Notes: generated by a model not told the origin, from the sequence alone. 64,000 nucleotides of DNA from Saccharospirillum impatiens DSM 12546 (GCF_000423605.1 NZ_AUIH01000001.1:213701-277700), one strand, 5' to 3'. Counted from the stretch's first letter, positions 7,507 to 16,840 are shown. Program-made: numbers and translations.

Positions 7507-9143
7507 GATGCGGTGTCCGGTTGTGAACTCGATGCTGGCGCAGTGTCTATCGGTGAAAAGGGAATGCTAATGATCAGGCGACAGCCCTGATACGGAGGGC
7601 TGTCCAGCCGTATTTTCCCATTCAGCTTACCCGTGACCAGGTTGAAAACAATGTTCATGCCCAGGCCGCTGCCACCACTGGATCGGCGAGTGGTGAAAAA
7701 CGGGTCGAACATGCGTTTTTGAGTGTCGGGTCCCATGCCTTCACCATCGTCTTCATAAATCAGCTCCAGTGTGTTCTCTTGAACCCGGTTGTACAGACGG
7801 ATCTCACCGGTGCGGGTGCTGTCATCGAAACCATGCAGCAGTGAATTGATAATCAGATTGGTGATGATTTGCGCCAGGGCACCGGGTGTTAGCTGTAATA
7901 GGATGTCCGGATCGATGTTGTTGGTGACCGTCACCTGGGTGTTTTTGTATTTTGGTTTCAGGCTGGCCAGAATTTCATCAACGTAGATTTGCAGGTTGAT
8001 ATCGCGTTGTTCATCGCTGGTCTGGTCTACGGCGACTTGCTTGAACGACCGGATTAACTGGGCGGCCCGATCGAGATTGCTGGACAACAGCGCCCCGGTT
8101 TCCAGGCACTCGTGGAAAAACCGCTCCAGATCTGATTTGGTCAGCGTCTCCTGTTCCAGTTCGCGTTGTGTCTGGCGAGCTTCCGAGGTGAGATGACTGG
8201 CAGCAGTGATGGACACGCCAAGGGGCGTATTAACCTCGTGAGCGACGCCGCTGACCAGGTTGCCCAGTGAGGCCAGCTTCTCACTTTGCAGCAATTCATC
8301 CTGGGCAATCTTCAGTTTTTCGAGCGATTCGCTCAGGTCGGTATTGCTGCGTTGCAGCGCTTCGGTGCGTTCGCTCACCGTGGCTTCAAGTTCAGTTCTG
8401 TATTCGAGCAGTTCCTGTTCATGCTCAATCAAACGATCGCGTTGGTCGTTGAACGACTGATAGAGTTGGCCGATTTCGTCGGTACGGGCTTCCAGGGAGG
8501 GGTCGCGCTGCACGACCCAGGTGGAGACGTCGCCCGTTGAGGTGTGTTCAACAAAATCGGTGAACGCCTTGATCGGAATCGCTACCATACGGTCGACCAG
8601 CGCATAGAGCCCAACGAGGAGCAACACTATGGTCAGTACGGCCGAGACGATGACGCCCCCGAGTACCAGTCGAACCTGCTTGTCAATCAGGTCATCATCG
8701 CTGCGCAGATAGATCCAGCCAATGGTGGATTCCCCTTCATTGAATGCGTGGACGACAGGGGTGCTGATATACAGGCCGTCGGCGTCGTTCCATTCAGTTC
8801 GCTCTTCGTTTGGGGCCCGATCCGTAAAGCTTTGCTCTTTAAGGTCGCCGAGGTTCAGGTTGATCTCACCTTCAGCGCTGTGGACCGCTACGCCGGAAAT
8901 ATAGGGGTCACGCAGCAGCGCATTGGCAGCCCGGATGACACCGCTGTCGTCAAAGGCCCACATCGATTTCTGAATGATAGGCAGCATATTGCCGAGGGAG
9001 GCGTCCACATTCTGATCGCGCAACCCCTCCATGGTTCTATTAAGGGTCGAGTATTGCATCAGAATGGTCACCAGTATGGCGATGCCCACGCCAAGTGTGA
9101 TGAACAACAGCAGACGGCGCGCCAGCGAAGCATTAACGGTCAT
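7503..9143 (-). CDS. Membrane sensor histidine kinase paired with the HD-GYP regulator
   Basis: 546 residues. Transmembrane helix at about 10-30, an extracytoplasmic sensor region to about 165, a second helix at about 168-192, a HAMP-like segment and coiled coil, then a kinase core: phospho-acceptor motif SEKLASLGNLVSGVAHEVNTP, N box (IITNLIINSLLHG), G boxes (DDGEGMG, FDPFFTT, GGSGLGMN). It should phosphorylate the HD-GYP protein encoded immediately downstream with a four-base overlap. The signal sensed is unknown. The pair stands between gluQ and cbrX-cbrA. Confidence 0.9.
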   Translation of the reverse strand: MTVNASLARRLLLFITLGVGIAILVTILMQYSTLNRTMEGLRDQNVDASLGNMLPIIQKSMWAFDDSGVIRAANALLRDPYISGVAVHSAEGEINLNLGDLKEQSFTDRAPNEERTEWNDADGLYISTPVVHAFNEGESTIGWIYLRSDDDLIDKQVRLVLGGVIVSAVLTIVLLLVGLYALVDRMVAIPIKAFTDFVEHTSTGDVSTWVVQRDPSLEARTDEIGQLYQSFNDQRDRLIEHEQELLEYRTELEATVSERTEALQRSNTDLSESLEKLKIAQDELLQSEKLASLGNLVSGVAHEVNTPLGVSITAASHLTSEARQTQRELEQETLTKSDLERFFHECLETGALLSSNLDRAAQLIRSFKQVAVDQTSDEQRDINLQIYVDEILASLKPKYKNTQVTVTNNIDPDILLQLTPGALAQIITNLIINSLLHGFDDSTRTGEIRLYNRVQENTLELIYEDDGEGMGPDTQKRMFDPFFTTRRSSGGSGLGMNIVFNLVTGKLNGKIRLDSPPYQGCRLIISIPFSPIDTAPASSSQPDTAS

Positions 9144-9249
9144 GTAGTAGAGCTACTCGTCAGCAAAGTCTACTTAGCGTAAACCCGCATTCTGGTTAGC
9201 GCCAGCAAACAGGCGTCGATCGACGTATTGAACCGGTTTTGTCCCGGGT

Positions 9250-10113
9250 TTAAAGGGGCAGTTCCTGGCGTGCTTTCAGACAAGCGGGTGACCATTGCTT
9301 GCTGGCTTCAACCAACATGCGTTCCGGCGTGTCCCGCTCGATGGCGAGGCCGAGCCATGGCCAGAGTTGCATTAAATTGTTGATCGCCTGATGGTCATCC
9401 AGAGCTGGGGCAAAGTTCTGTTTGCTGAGTTTTTGTCCGGCATGAACCAAAACCGGGAAATGCGCATAATTTGGGCATGGCTGGCCGAGGGCTCGGTACA
9501 GGGCCCGTTGCCAGAAGGTAGAGCTGAGCAGGTCAATTCCGCGCACGATGTCGGTCATGCCCTGGTCGCAATCATCCACCACCACCGCCAGTTGATAGGC
9601 GAACAGGCCGTCTCGCCGACGAACCACAACATCACCGTAGTCACTTGCCAGCTTGGTATGTTGGGCGCCCTGGAACAGGTCGGTGAACGCATCGTCGACC
9701 TCGGGAGCTTGGAAGCGGATGGCCGCATCAGACCGGGGCTGCCGGCAGGCACGACAGGTTCCCGGGTAGACCCGATGCCCGGCCAGTTGCTTGCGGCTGC
9801 AGCGGCACCAGAATAGCTGGCCCCGATCGGACAGTCTCTCGATAGCCTGTTGATAGGCATCGCTGCGCTGACTCTGATACATCACCGTCGAATCCCAGAG
9901 TAAGGCGTGTGCTTCCAGGCTGCGTAAAATGGCATCGCTGGCACCCGGCTGGGTTCGTGGGGGATCCAGGTCTTCGATGCGTACCCACCATTCGCCGCCA
10001 TGACGGCGGGCTTCAAGGTAACTGACCAGAGCGGCCAACAGAGAACCCAGGTGTAGCGGTCCGGTGGGCGAAGGGGCAAAGCGCCCGCGATAACGGGCTG
10101 GCTGGACAATCAT
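9250..10113 (-). CDS. gluQ: Glutamyl-queuosine tRNA(Asp) synthetase
   Basis: Class I synthetase paralogue that attaches glutamate to queuosine at the wobble position of tRNA(Asp). 287 residues, the short form lacking an anticodon-binding domain. HIGH-type motif in RFAPSPTGPLHLGSL near the N terminus, a zinc-binding Cys cluster (FWCRCSRKQL ... YPGTCRACR) and a KMSKS-type GQKLSKQN. Pseudomonas also places gluQ close to cbrA. Divergent from the aminotransferase gene, whose likely start is 110 bp away. Confidence 0.94.
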   Translation of the reverse strand: MIVQPARYRGRFAPSPTGPLHLGSLLAALVSYLEARRHGGEWWVRIEDLDPPRTQPGASDAILRSLEAHALLWDSTVMYQSQRSDAYQQAIERLSDRGQLFWCRCSRKQLAGHRVYPGTCRACRQPRSDAAIRFQAPEVDDAFTDLFQGAQHTKLASDYGDVVVRRRDGLFAYQLAVVVDDCDQGMTDIVRGIDLLSSTFWQRALYRALGQPCPNYAHFPVLVHAGQKLSKQNFAPALDDHQAINNLMQLWPWLGLAIERDTPERMLVEASKQWSPACLKARQELPL

Positions 10114-10223
10114 TCAGGCATTGGTCTCCACGCCGTATTGAAATGATAAGGGCACTGGTATTGGACTGGGCGTCACCGATTCTGCATTATGCCCACGGTT
10201 TTCAGTCTTTGCAGGTTGTTGTT

Positions 10224-11414
10224 ATGTCTTCTACCCGGCTCGCCGATCGTACCCGACGCATCGCGCCTTTTCACGTTATGGGCGTACTCGCCAAAGCCAG
10301 AGCCATGGAAGCGGAAGGTCGCTCCGTCATTAGCCTGTTTGTGGGTGAGCCGGATTTCGGCACTCCACAAGCCATCATAGAGGCGGGCCAGCAAGCGTTG
10401 GCGGACGGCCACACCGGCTATACGGCGGCGATGGGCATACCGGCACTGCGGGCCGCCATTGCAGACCGCTACCAGCGCTGGCACGGTATCTCTATCGAAC
10501 CACATCGCATTGCAGTCACCCCGGGCGGTTCGAGTGCCCTGTTGCTGGCATTTGCCGCCACCATCGACCCCGGGAAAACGGTGTTGTTGCCAGAGCCAGG
10601 GTACCCCTGTAATCGTCACTTTTTACAGGTACTGAATGGTCAGGGTATCTCGGTACCTTTGTCGAATGATGGCCTGCGTCTGGATGTAGAGGCGCTCGAG
10701 GCAGCCGTCACCAAAGACACCACCGGTCTGTTGCTGGCCTCACCCTGTAATCCAACCGGGCAGGTACTCTCCCTTGATGAATGGACCGCCGCCTCGAATT
10801 TTGCCCGCAGGCATGATCTGACGCTGTTTGCCGATGAAATCTACCATGGCCTTACCTTTACCGAGTCGCTACCGCCGACCGCATTGGAAGTGAATGACGA
10901 GGCCTGGGTCACCCAGAGTTTCTCGAAATTTTATGGCATGACCGGTTGGCGACTGGGTTGGGCCGTGGTGCCCGAATACGCGGTCGACGCGGCAGAGCGC
11001 CTGGCGCAGAATCTGTTTCTATCGGCCCCGGCCATGGCGCAGCAGGCCGCATTAACCGCCTTTACTCCCGAGGTAGAAAAAGAATGCTTTGCCCGCGCTG
11101 CTGAACTGAAGGCACGTCGCAATACGCTGGCACCGGCTATTGAAGCGTTGGGGCTCCCGCTGTTGGCCCAACCGGATGGCGCTTTCTATCTTTATGTAGA
11201 CGTGTCATCGGTTTGCGATGACGCCATGGACTGGTGCCAGCAATTGCTGGAAGAAACCGGTGTGGCTATCGCCCCGGGCCTGGACTTTGGCGGGGCGACG
11301 GAACACAGCGCGGTGCGCATTGCCTATACCGTATCGATACCTCGCCTCGAAGAGGCGGTTAGTCGGATTGGTGACTTTTTGGCGCGGCATCCTTATCTGC
11401 GGCGTTGCCAGTGA
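10224..11414 (+). CDS. PLP-dependent class I/II aminotransferase
   Basis: Fold-type I aminotransferase of 396 residues from the chosen ATG. Conserved features are FVGEPDFGTP, GYTAAMGIPALR, SPCNPTGQVL, FADEIYHGL, and the PLP-lysine context QSFSKFYGMTGWRLGWAV with SFSK as the Schiff-base lysine; C-terminal R in AVRIAYT binds the substrate carboxylate. An in-frame start exists at 10143, but the upstream 27 residues are unlike the family, so 10224 is preferred. Substrate is unknown; aspartate- or alanine-type transamination is plausible. Transcribed alone. Confidence 0.88.
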   Translation: MSSTRLADRTRRIAPFHVMGVLAKARAMEAEGRSVISLFVGEPDFGTPQAIIEAGQQALADGHTGYTAAMGIPALRAAIADRYQRWHGISIEPHRIAVTPGGSSALLLAFAATIDPGKTVLLPEPGYPCNRHFLQVLNGQGISVPLSNDGLRLDVEALEAAVTKDTTGLLLASPCNPTGQVLSLDEWTAASNFARRHDLTLFADEIYHGLTFTESLPPTALEVNDEAWVTQSFSKFYGMTGWRLGWAVVPEYAVDAAERLAQNLFLSAPAMAQQAALTAFTPEVEKECFARAAELKARRNTLAPAIEALGLPLLAQPDGAFYLYVDVSSVCDDAMDWCQQLLEETGVAIAPGLDFGGATEHSAVRIAYTVSIPRLEEAVSRIGDFLARHPYLRRCQ

Positions 11415-11544
11415 TTATCGCTCGTTGATAGTGGCAGTCAGGTAAATACGTCAAACCTGGGGGCAACCCCCGAATGAAGTGTTGACTGACCCGGTGGTCA
11501 GCACGAACTCATAGCACCTCAGAACACCCTTCGGCTCCAGGGGC

Positions 11545-11862
11545 TCAGGAAAGCAGATACAAAACCTGATCCCTGACGGTAAATTCAGCGGGCTTCAAAT
11601 AATCCCCCTGGCAAGGGCCAGATAAACAGTGACCGGTTTCTATCTCGAACAGGGCGCCGTGGGTGGAGCACTGGATCAGGGCGCCGTCGAGGTCCAGAAA
11701 GTCGTTTTCCTGAAACTCGAGTTCGACGCCCAGGTGCGGGCATTCGTTGTGGTAGACGAAAACCTCCCCGTCCTTGCGCACAGCAAAGACCGGTTTGTCG
11801 GCAATATCGAAGCCGAGTGACTGGCCTTCGTGCAGGTCGTGAACAGAGCAAAGTTCGATCAT
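11545..11862 (-). CDS. Small Rieske [2Fe-2S] ferredoxin
   Basis: 105-residue soluble Rieske-type protein. Both cluster-binding pairs are present: C-x-H (NECPHLG) and C-x2-H (CSTHGALF). The ATG at 11862 is preceded by AGGAG. No oxygenase subunit lies nearby, so the redox partner is unknown. It is the last gene in the minus-strand run after hmuV, 31 bp downstream, and converges on the aminotransferase gene. Related NirD-like or BphF-like ferredoxins are alternatives. Confidence 0.88.
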   Translation of the reverse strand: MIELCSVHDLHEGQSLGFDIADKPVFAVRKDGEVFVYHNECPHLGVELEFQENDFLDLDGALIQCSTHGALFEIETGHCLSGPCQGDYLKPAEFTVRDQVLYLLS

Positions 11863-11893
11863 TGAGACTCCTGGGTCGACATAAATAAATCGG

Positions 11894-12673
11894 TTAATCG
11901 GGAATGATAAGCGGGCAATCATGGTGTGGATGGCGCTGAACGGTGACGGCCACGTCGAAATACCGTTGCAGTGTGTCGGCTTGAAAAACACGATCCGGCG
12001 TTCCCCGTTCGACGATGCTCCCCTGGTGCATCAATACAACCTGGTCGGCGTAACGAGCGGCCAGGTTAAGGTCATGCACCACCAGCAGAATGCCCGCTTT
12101 GCGCCGGGCGAAATGCTGAACCGCCTTAAGCAGGGCCTGTTGGTGACTCAGGTCCAGACCAGTGGTCGGTTCATCAAGCAGTAGCAAGCAAGGGCCTTCC
12201 GGCTGTGACTCCCAGATTTGTGCGAGCACCCGGGCCAGGTGGACCCGCTGCCGTTCCCCGCCACTGATGTCGTCGATACTGCGTTCGCTCAAGTGGTGTA
12301 AATCACACAGTTCCAGGGCCTCCTGCACAATCTGGTTGTCCCGCCGGCGGCCGGTAGCGTGCGGGTATCGACCGAGTGCAACCACTTCCTCGACGTTGAA
12401 TTCAAAATTCAGCGCATGTTGTTGCGGCAAGACCGCCAGTAGCCGGGCTCTGTCCTGGCCGTCCCAGTGGCGGATGGGTGTGTCATGAAGGCTTACCTCA
12501 CCCTGTTGCGGCGTCAGCTCGCCGCTCAGAGTGTTCAGCAAGGAACTCTTACCCGCGCCGTTCTGACCAACCAGAGCCGTGATGTGGCCTGGTTCAATGG
12601 CAATTGAAACATCGCTCAGAACAGGTTGGCCAGGCGTCAGGCTCAGTGTCAGCTGGTCGGCTCGCAGTGTCAT
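11894..12673 (-). CDS. hmuV: Haem ABC transporter ATPase
   Basis: 259-residue ATPase of FecCD-type importers. Walker A GQNGAGKSS, Q loop LPQQHAL, signature ISGGERQRVHLARVLAQ, Walker B LLLLDEPTTGLD and switch His in VVHDLNLAAR. The text around the signature is HmuV-like, so haemin is the likely cargo, though iron-siderophore or cobalamin cannot be excluded. Start overlaps the stop of hmuU by four bases. No binding-protein gene is adjacent. Confidence 0.88.
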   Translation of the reverse strand: MTLRADQLTLSLTPGQPVLSDVSIAIEPGHITALVGQNGAGKSSLLNTLSGELTPQQGEVSLHDTPIRHWDGQDRARLLAVLPQQHALNFEFNVEEVVALGRYPHATGRRRDNQIVQEALELCDLHHLSERSIDDISGGERQRVHLARVLAQIWESQPEGPCLLLLDEPTTGLDLSHQQALLKAVQHFARRKAGILLVVHDLNLAARYADQVVLMHQGSIVERGTPDRVFQADTLQRYFDVAVTVQRHPHHDCPLIIPD

Positions 12674-13692
12674 GACAACCGGCCCCGTTGACGATGGATC
12701 AGGTAGATGAAAAATGGCCCGCCAATCAGTGAGGTAATGATACCCACCGGTAACTCGGCCGGGCTTAGAACGGTGCGGGCCAGCCAGTCAGCCCAGAGCG
12801 TCAGCAGGGCGCCCAGTACCAGGCTCAACGGCAGCAGGCGGCGATGGTCGGCCCCCACCAGCATGCGCACGATGTGGGGCACAACCAGACCAATGAAACC
12901 GATAATACCGGTAAAAGCCACGGCGGCACCGACCCCGGCCGCACTCAGATAGACGATGCGGCGTTTTAGCACGGGAACGTCAAAACCAAGATGACGGCAC
13001 TCTGACTCGCCCAGCAGAAGCGCGTTCAACGGACGCCAAAGCCGGTAAGCCAAAGGGGCGATGATCGTCAATACGGCCGCTGTGATTCCCACTGCAGACC
13101 AGGTAGCGGCGGAGAAACTGCCCAGACTCCAGAACGTCAGGGTGCGTAATTGTTCATTGGTCGACAGATATGCACACAGCCCAATGCCGGCGGCGGCCAT
13201 CATATTGAAGGCGACACCGGCGAGAATCAGACGCAACGGAGCTGCGTGACTGTTGTGACCGAGCAGCATGACCAGCCGGGTGGCGGCCAACCCCCCGACA
13301 AAAGCGACCAGTGGCAGCAGGAAGGGCCGCAGCGCGCCGGGCAGGGTATTTGACAGGTTTCCGGCCATCACAATGACAACAACGACCATCAAGGTAGCAC
13401 CGCTGGATACACCCATTAACCCAGGTTCGGCCAAAGGATTTCTAAACAGTCCCTGAATCAGCACACCGCAGACAGCCAGCAATGCGCCCACGCACAGAGC
13501 CAGAAGGGTGCGCGGAATTCGGATTTGCCAGAGTATCAGCCCCTGTAGCTCTTCTCCGGGGCCGGTAAACAGGTGCTTGATCAGCGTTGGCCAGGGCAGA
13601 TGGGTGGGTCCGGTCGCCAGGCTCACCGCCAGAGACAGCGCAAACGCCAGTGCGAGCCCTGCCCACAGCCAGGCTGCGGGCAAGTGTTTCAT
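12670..13692 (-). CDS. hmuU: Haem/iron ABC transporter permease (FecCD family)
   Basis: 340-residue inner-membrane permease with about ten hydrophobic helices and the FecCD hallmarks RIPRTLLALCVGALLAVCG, FRNPLAEPGLMGVSSGA and GFIGLVVPHIVRMLVG. Forms the channel with HmuV, encoded just downstream. Its start overlaps the stop of an AhpA-like gene by four bases. The usual hmuT binding protein and TonB receptor are not in this neighbourhood. Confidence 0.87.
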   Translation of the reverse strand: MKHLPAAWLWAGLALAFALSLAVSLATGPTHLPWPTLIKHLFTGPGEELQGLILWQIRIPRTLLALCVGALLAVCGVLIQGLFRNPLAEPGLMGVSSGATLMVVVVIVMAGNLSNTLPGALRPFLLPLVAFVGGLAATRLVMLLGHNSHAAPLRLILAGVAFNMMAAAGIGLCAYLSTNEQLRTLTFWSLGSFSAATWSAVGITAAVLTIIAPLAYRLWRPLNALLLGESECRHLGFDVPVLKRRIVYLSAAGVGAAVAFTGIIGFIGLVVPHIVRMLVGADHRRLLPLSLVLGALLTLWADWLARTVLSPAELPVGIITSLIGGPFFIYLIHRQRGRLS

Positions 13693-15071
13693 TGCGCCTC
13701 CAGCAGGGTGCGTGCCTGTGACCGCAATAGCTGATCCTGATTGCCGACAATGGCGTCCAGCTCCCAGACTTCGAGCCTGGACCCGTCCGAGAGTGTGATA
13801 TCACGCACCAGTGATACTTCAACGCTCCGGTTCAGCTCGCTGTCCTGTAGCATGGGTTCAGCCAGATAGAGGGTGTCTCGCGGTTGCAGGGCGCTGACCT
13901 GTTGCAACCACTGAGAGGCATCCCCGGCGACCAGGGGCAGGGGTATGCCGTGTTTGGTGGTTCTCGATACAAAGGCGGGGCCAGCACTCAGTGAATAGCC
14001 GAAACTCGGTTGTTGCCGGCGAGACTGGTGATTCAATTGCTCAGCGGCCATTTGCAACACCCGGGCAGCGCAGACGGCATTCATGGCGTAATGCTCATCG
14101 TCACCCAGGCCAAACACCAGGGTAAAACCTTCGGGCAGGAGCACGCCACCGTAGAGTTCGCCCACTTGGGTGATGAGGTGTTCATACCGGGCCCAGAGTC
14201 CTTGCAGTTGATGAGCATCGTACTGGCGCGTCAGGGCATCCCAGTTATGACACTGCACATTGAGCAGGGCGACGTCGCAGTAGGCCCCTTTTTCACCCAC
14301 CAGATGTGTTTGCTCAAGCAAGCGTTCCGCTTCAGCGGAATCGGTTGAGGTTGCCAGAGTGCGTAGCACCTGAGCATTCCGGTCCAGGGCATTGCTCAGG
14401 CGTTGCACCAACATTCGGATCTGATGCTCGGGCGGTCCACTGAAGGCATCGCGCCATTCGGGTATTTGTTCGCTCAATTGTGTCGCCAGCTTCCGGGTCG
14501 CCTGATCTTGCAGGCGAGTTCGCCAGACGATCAGGCCGGTGGCGAGCATCAGCGCCAGCAGGTTGAGTAGAAACCACGCCCGGTAAGCTCGCTGCTCCCA
14601 GGCGCGCAGCGGTCGGTCATCCAGTTGTACTTCGACGTTCCCGAGTAGATCCGATTCAAAGTACACCGGGTGGCTGAACCGCTGTATGGCATCGGGATTG
14701 CGCCCGCCGGGGCGAGACGTGAGTGTGATGTTCTGGCTGGTTGAGTTCAGGCTGGTGTTGAACACCAGAGGCTCTTCAGCAGTGCGATTGAGCAGCAGGC
14801 TGATGGCCAGGCGGTCGCCGCGCTGCAGCGGCGCAGCAATGTCGAACGCGAGGGTTCGCGCCAGGCTATCGCCAAGACGCTGACCTGCCTGCCCGAGTGC
14901 GTCACTGGCAGGCTGATACCAGAATACCCAGAGCATCAGATTGACCATAAGCAGCAAGGCCAGGCTAAACCCGGTCAGAGGTTGCCATAACCAGCGCTGC
15001 CAGTGCCGGAGCAGGCGTTTGTTCGCGCGTGTATCGGGTTGCGCCTGGGGGATGCGAGTGTCTTGCGTCAT
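13689..15071 (-). CDS. AhpA/SMP-like membrane protein with degenerate cyclase-like domain
   Basis: 460 residues. Helix at about 33-55, an extracytoplasmic region (about 56-165; QAGQRLGDSLARTLAFDIAAPL), a second helix (about 167-185), then a cytoplasmic part. The N-terminal half resembles the AhpA/YtjB (SMP) family, whose genes neighbour serB in Pseudomonas and E. coli. The C-terminal half (about 260-440) looks like a class III nucleotide cyclase fold (CDVALLNVQCHNWD ... GGVLLPEGFTLVFG), but the metal-binding aspartates are not evident, so catalysis is unlikely. Function unknown. Overlaps hmuU by four bases. Confidence 0.65.
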   Translation of the reverse strand: MTQDTRIPQAQPDTRANKRLLRHWQRWLWQPLTGFSLALLLMVNLMLWVFWYQPASDALGQAGQRLGDSLARTLAFDIAAPLQRGDRLAISLLLNRTAEEPLVFNTSLNSTSQNITLTSRPGGRNPDAIQRFSHPVYFESDLLGNVEVQLDDRPLRAWEQRAYRAWFLLNLLALMLATGLIVWRTRLQDQATRKLATQLSEQIPEWRDAFSGPPEHQIRMLVQRLSNALDRNAQVLRTLATSTDSAEAERLLEQTHLVGEKGAYCDVALLNVQCHNWDALTRQYDAHQLQGLWARYEHLITQVGELYGGVLLPEGFTLVFGLGDDEHYAMNAVCAARVLQMAAEQLNHQSRRQQPSFGYSLSAGPAFVSRTTKHGIPLPLVAGDASQWLQQVSALQPRDTLYLAEPMLQDSELNRSVEVSLVRDITLSDGSRLEVWELDAIVGNQDQLLRSQARTLLEAQ

Positions 15072-15385
15072 ACAGGGTATCGGGATGCTCTGCTGGTGAA
15101 TAAAATCCGGGTCCGGTGTTGGTGAAGCTCGTCACCTGCCTCGCATTGCGATAGGTATGCGGTTCAGCGCTTCCTTAATTGTTCCGCGGCGTCCCAGTCG
15201 ATACAATACGGCGGCCTGTCACCATGGTGGCGGCCGCGGCGCGGTCAGCGGCGCTCCCATCAACTGCCGGGAGTCGTCCTTCGAGCTCAAGGCGGCTATG
15301 GTAGCGGTATTTCGGGCTATAAAGAACCCGCGGTTCAGTGAATCCGGTGCAGTCCCTACTCCGTCCCAATCAATGAGGAAACATC
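15072..15385. other. Intergenic region between divergent AhpA-like and serB units
   Basis: 314 bp without a credible gene. It should carry divergent promoters, but no confident -35/-10 pair could be picked. A very GC-rich palindromic patch lies around 15226-15256 (GCGGCCGC and flanks). No repeat shared with the other intergenic elements was seen. Confidence 0.5.
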
Positions 15386-15565
15386 ATGAGTAATGCGGTA
15401 GAGCAGTTGCAGACGCAACTGAGTCAGATCAAAAAAGGCCTGTTTATGATGGGTCCGGACCGGGTTCGCGCCATGTCCACCCATGAAACTGAAGACCTGA
15501 TCGTTGAGTTGCAAGCAGTGACAGACCAGGCGCTGGCCGAGCTGGCCACGCTGAAAGGCGAGTAA
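15386..15565 (+). CDS. Small protein of 59 residues upstream of serB, unknown function
   Basis: Begins MSNAVEQLQTQLSQIKKGLF and ends LATLKGE; predicted largely helical and soluble, with no cysteines. The ATG has a good Shine-Dalgarno (TGAGGAA) and the stop lies 24 bp before serB, in the same direction, so the two are probably cotranscribed. I do not recognise the family. Confidence 0.65.
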   Translation: MSNAVEQLQTQLSQIKKGLFMMGPDRVRAMSTHETEDLIVELQAVTDQALAELATLKGE

Positions 15566-15589
15566 TTCCACCGACCGGAGCCGTGCCTG

Positions 15590-16801
15590 GTGAGTTCCAT
15601 TTTAATGTTAAAGGTGAGTGGTCACGACCGTATGGGCCTGACCGCCGAGCTCACCACAACGCTGGCTGAATTTGGCGTCATACTCCTCGACATGGGCCAG
15701 TCGGTCATTCATGACCAGGTATCGCTGGGCATGTTGCTGCAATTACCGGACGGTGCCGACACCTCGGGTGTGCTCAAGGAGATTCTGTTCAAGGCTCATG
15801 AGCTGGGCATTCACGCCCGCTTTACGCCAGTGGAAGAGTCGGCCTACACCGACTGGGTCGGGCAGCAGGGCAAAGACCGCTATGTGCTGACCTTGCTGGC
15901 GCGCCGCATCACCGCCCAGCAACTGGCGCGGGTCTCCACTGTGGTCAGCGAACAGGGTCTGAACATTCAGGACATCACCCGCCTGACTGGCCGCATTCCA
16001 CTGGATGCAACGGCAGACAGCGGCAAAGCCTGCATTGAACTGACTTTGCGCGGGCAGCCGGTCAACCCGGATGCGCTGCGTCTGGCGTTTCTGGATATCA
16101 GCAGTCAGCTCGATATCGACGTCGCCTTTCAGCAGGACACCGTGTTTCGGCGTAACCGCCGACTGGTGTGTTTTGATATGGATTCAACGCTGATTGAAAC
16201 CGAAGTCATTGACGAGTTGGCTAAAGCGGCGGGTGTTGGCGATCAGGTGGCGGCCATCACTGAACAGGCGATGTCCGGTGAACTCGATTTTCAGCAAAGT
16301 TTCCGACAACGCATGGCATTACTGAAAGGATTGGATGAATCGGTGCTGGCCGGAATTGCAGAGCAACTCCCAATCACCGAGGGCGCTGAGCGTCTGATTC
16401 GAACGCTACGGGCTTATGGCTTCAAAACGGCCATTCTGTCCGGCGGTTTCACCTATTTCGGGCACTATCTGCAGCAGCGCCTGGGCATTGATTATGTTTA
16501 TGCCAATGAGCTGGAGATCGCCGATGGCCGTGTGACCGGCGAGGTGAAAGGTACCATCGTTGATGGCGCTCGAAAGGCTGAACTGCTGCGAGAGTTGGCG
16601 CAGCGGGAAGGTATTCAATTGGAGCAGACGATTGCCGTGGGCGACGGTGCCAATGATTTGCCCATGCTCAGCCAGGCCGGACTGGGTATCGCTTTTCGCG
16701 CCAAGCCCATTGTTCGGGAAAGTGCACGCCATGCGATTTCAACGCTGGGTCTGGACGCTGTTCTCTATCTGCTGGGATTCAGGGATCAGGATATTCACTG
16801 A
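15590..16801 (+). CDS. serB: Phosphoserine phosphatase with N-terminal ACT region
   Basis: Last step of serine synthesis, hydrolysing O-phosphoserine. 403 residues, the long Pseudomonas-type form. Residues 1 to about 185 hold ACT-like regulatory repeats (KVSGHDRMGLTAELTTTLAEFGV); the HAD catalytic domain follows with CFDMDSTLIETEVIDELA (nucleophile first Asp), ILSGGFTYF and VGDGANDLPML. Start is GTG with GGAG nine bases upstream; an ATG at 15605 is an alternative. Neighbourhood (AhpA-like on one side, fimX convergent on the other) matches Pseudomonas. Confidence 0.94.
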   Translation: MSSILMLKVSGHDRMGLTAELTTTLAEFGVILLDMGQSVIHDQVSLGMLLQLPDGADTSGVLKEILFKAHELGIHARFTPVEESAYTDWVGQQGKDRYVLTLLARRITAQQLARVSTVVSEQGLNIQDITRLTGRIPLDATADSGKACIELTLRGQPVNPDALRLAFLDISSQLDIDVAFQQDTVFRRNRRLVCFDMDSTLIETEVIDELAKAAGVGDQVAAITEQAMSGELDFQQSFRQRMALLKGLDESVLAGIAEQLPITEGAERLIRTLRAYGFKTAILSGGFTYFGHYLQQRLGIDYVYANELEIADGRVTGEVKGTIVDGARKAELLRELAQREGIQLEQTIAVGDGANDLPMLSQAGLGIAFRAKPIVRESARHAISTLGLDAVLYLLGFRDQDIH

Positions 16802-16840
16802 TTCAGGTTGCAGAGTTTGCTCCCAAACGAGTGACGGGTG

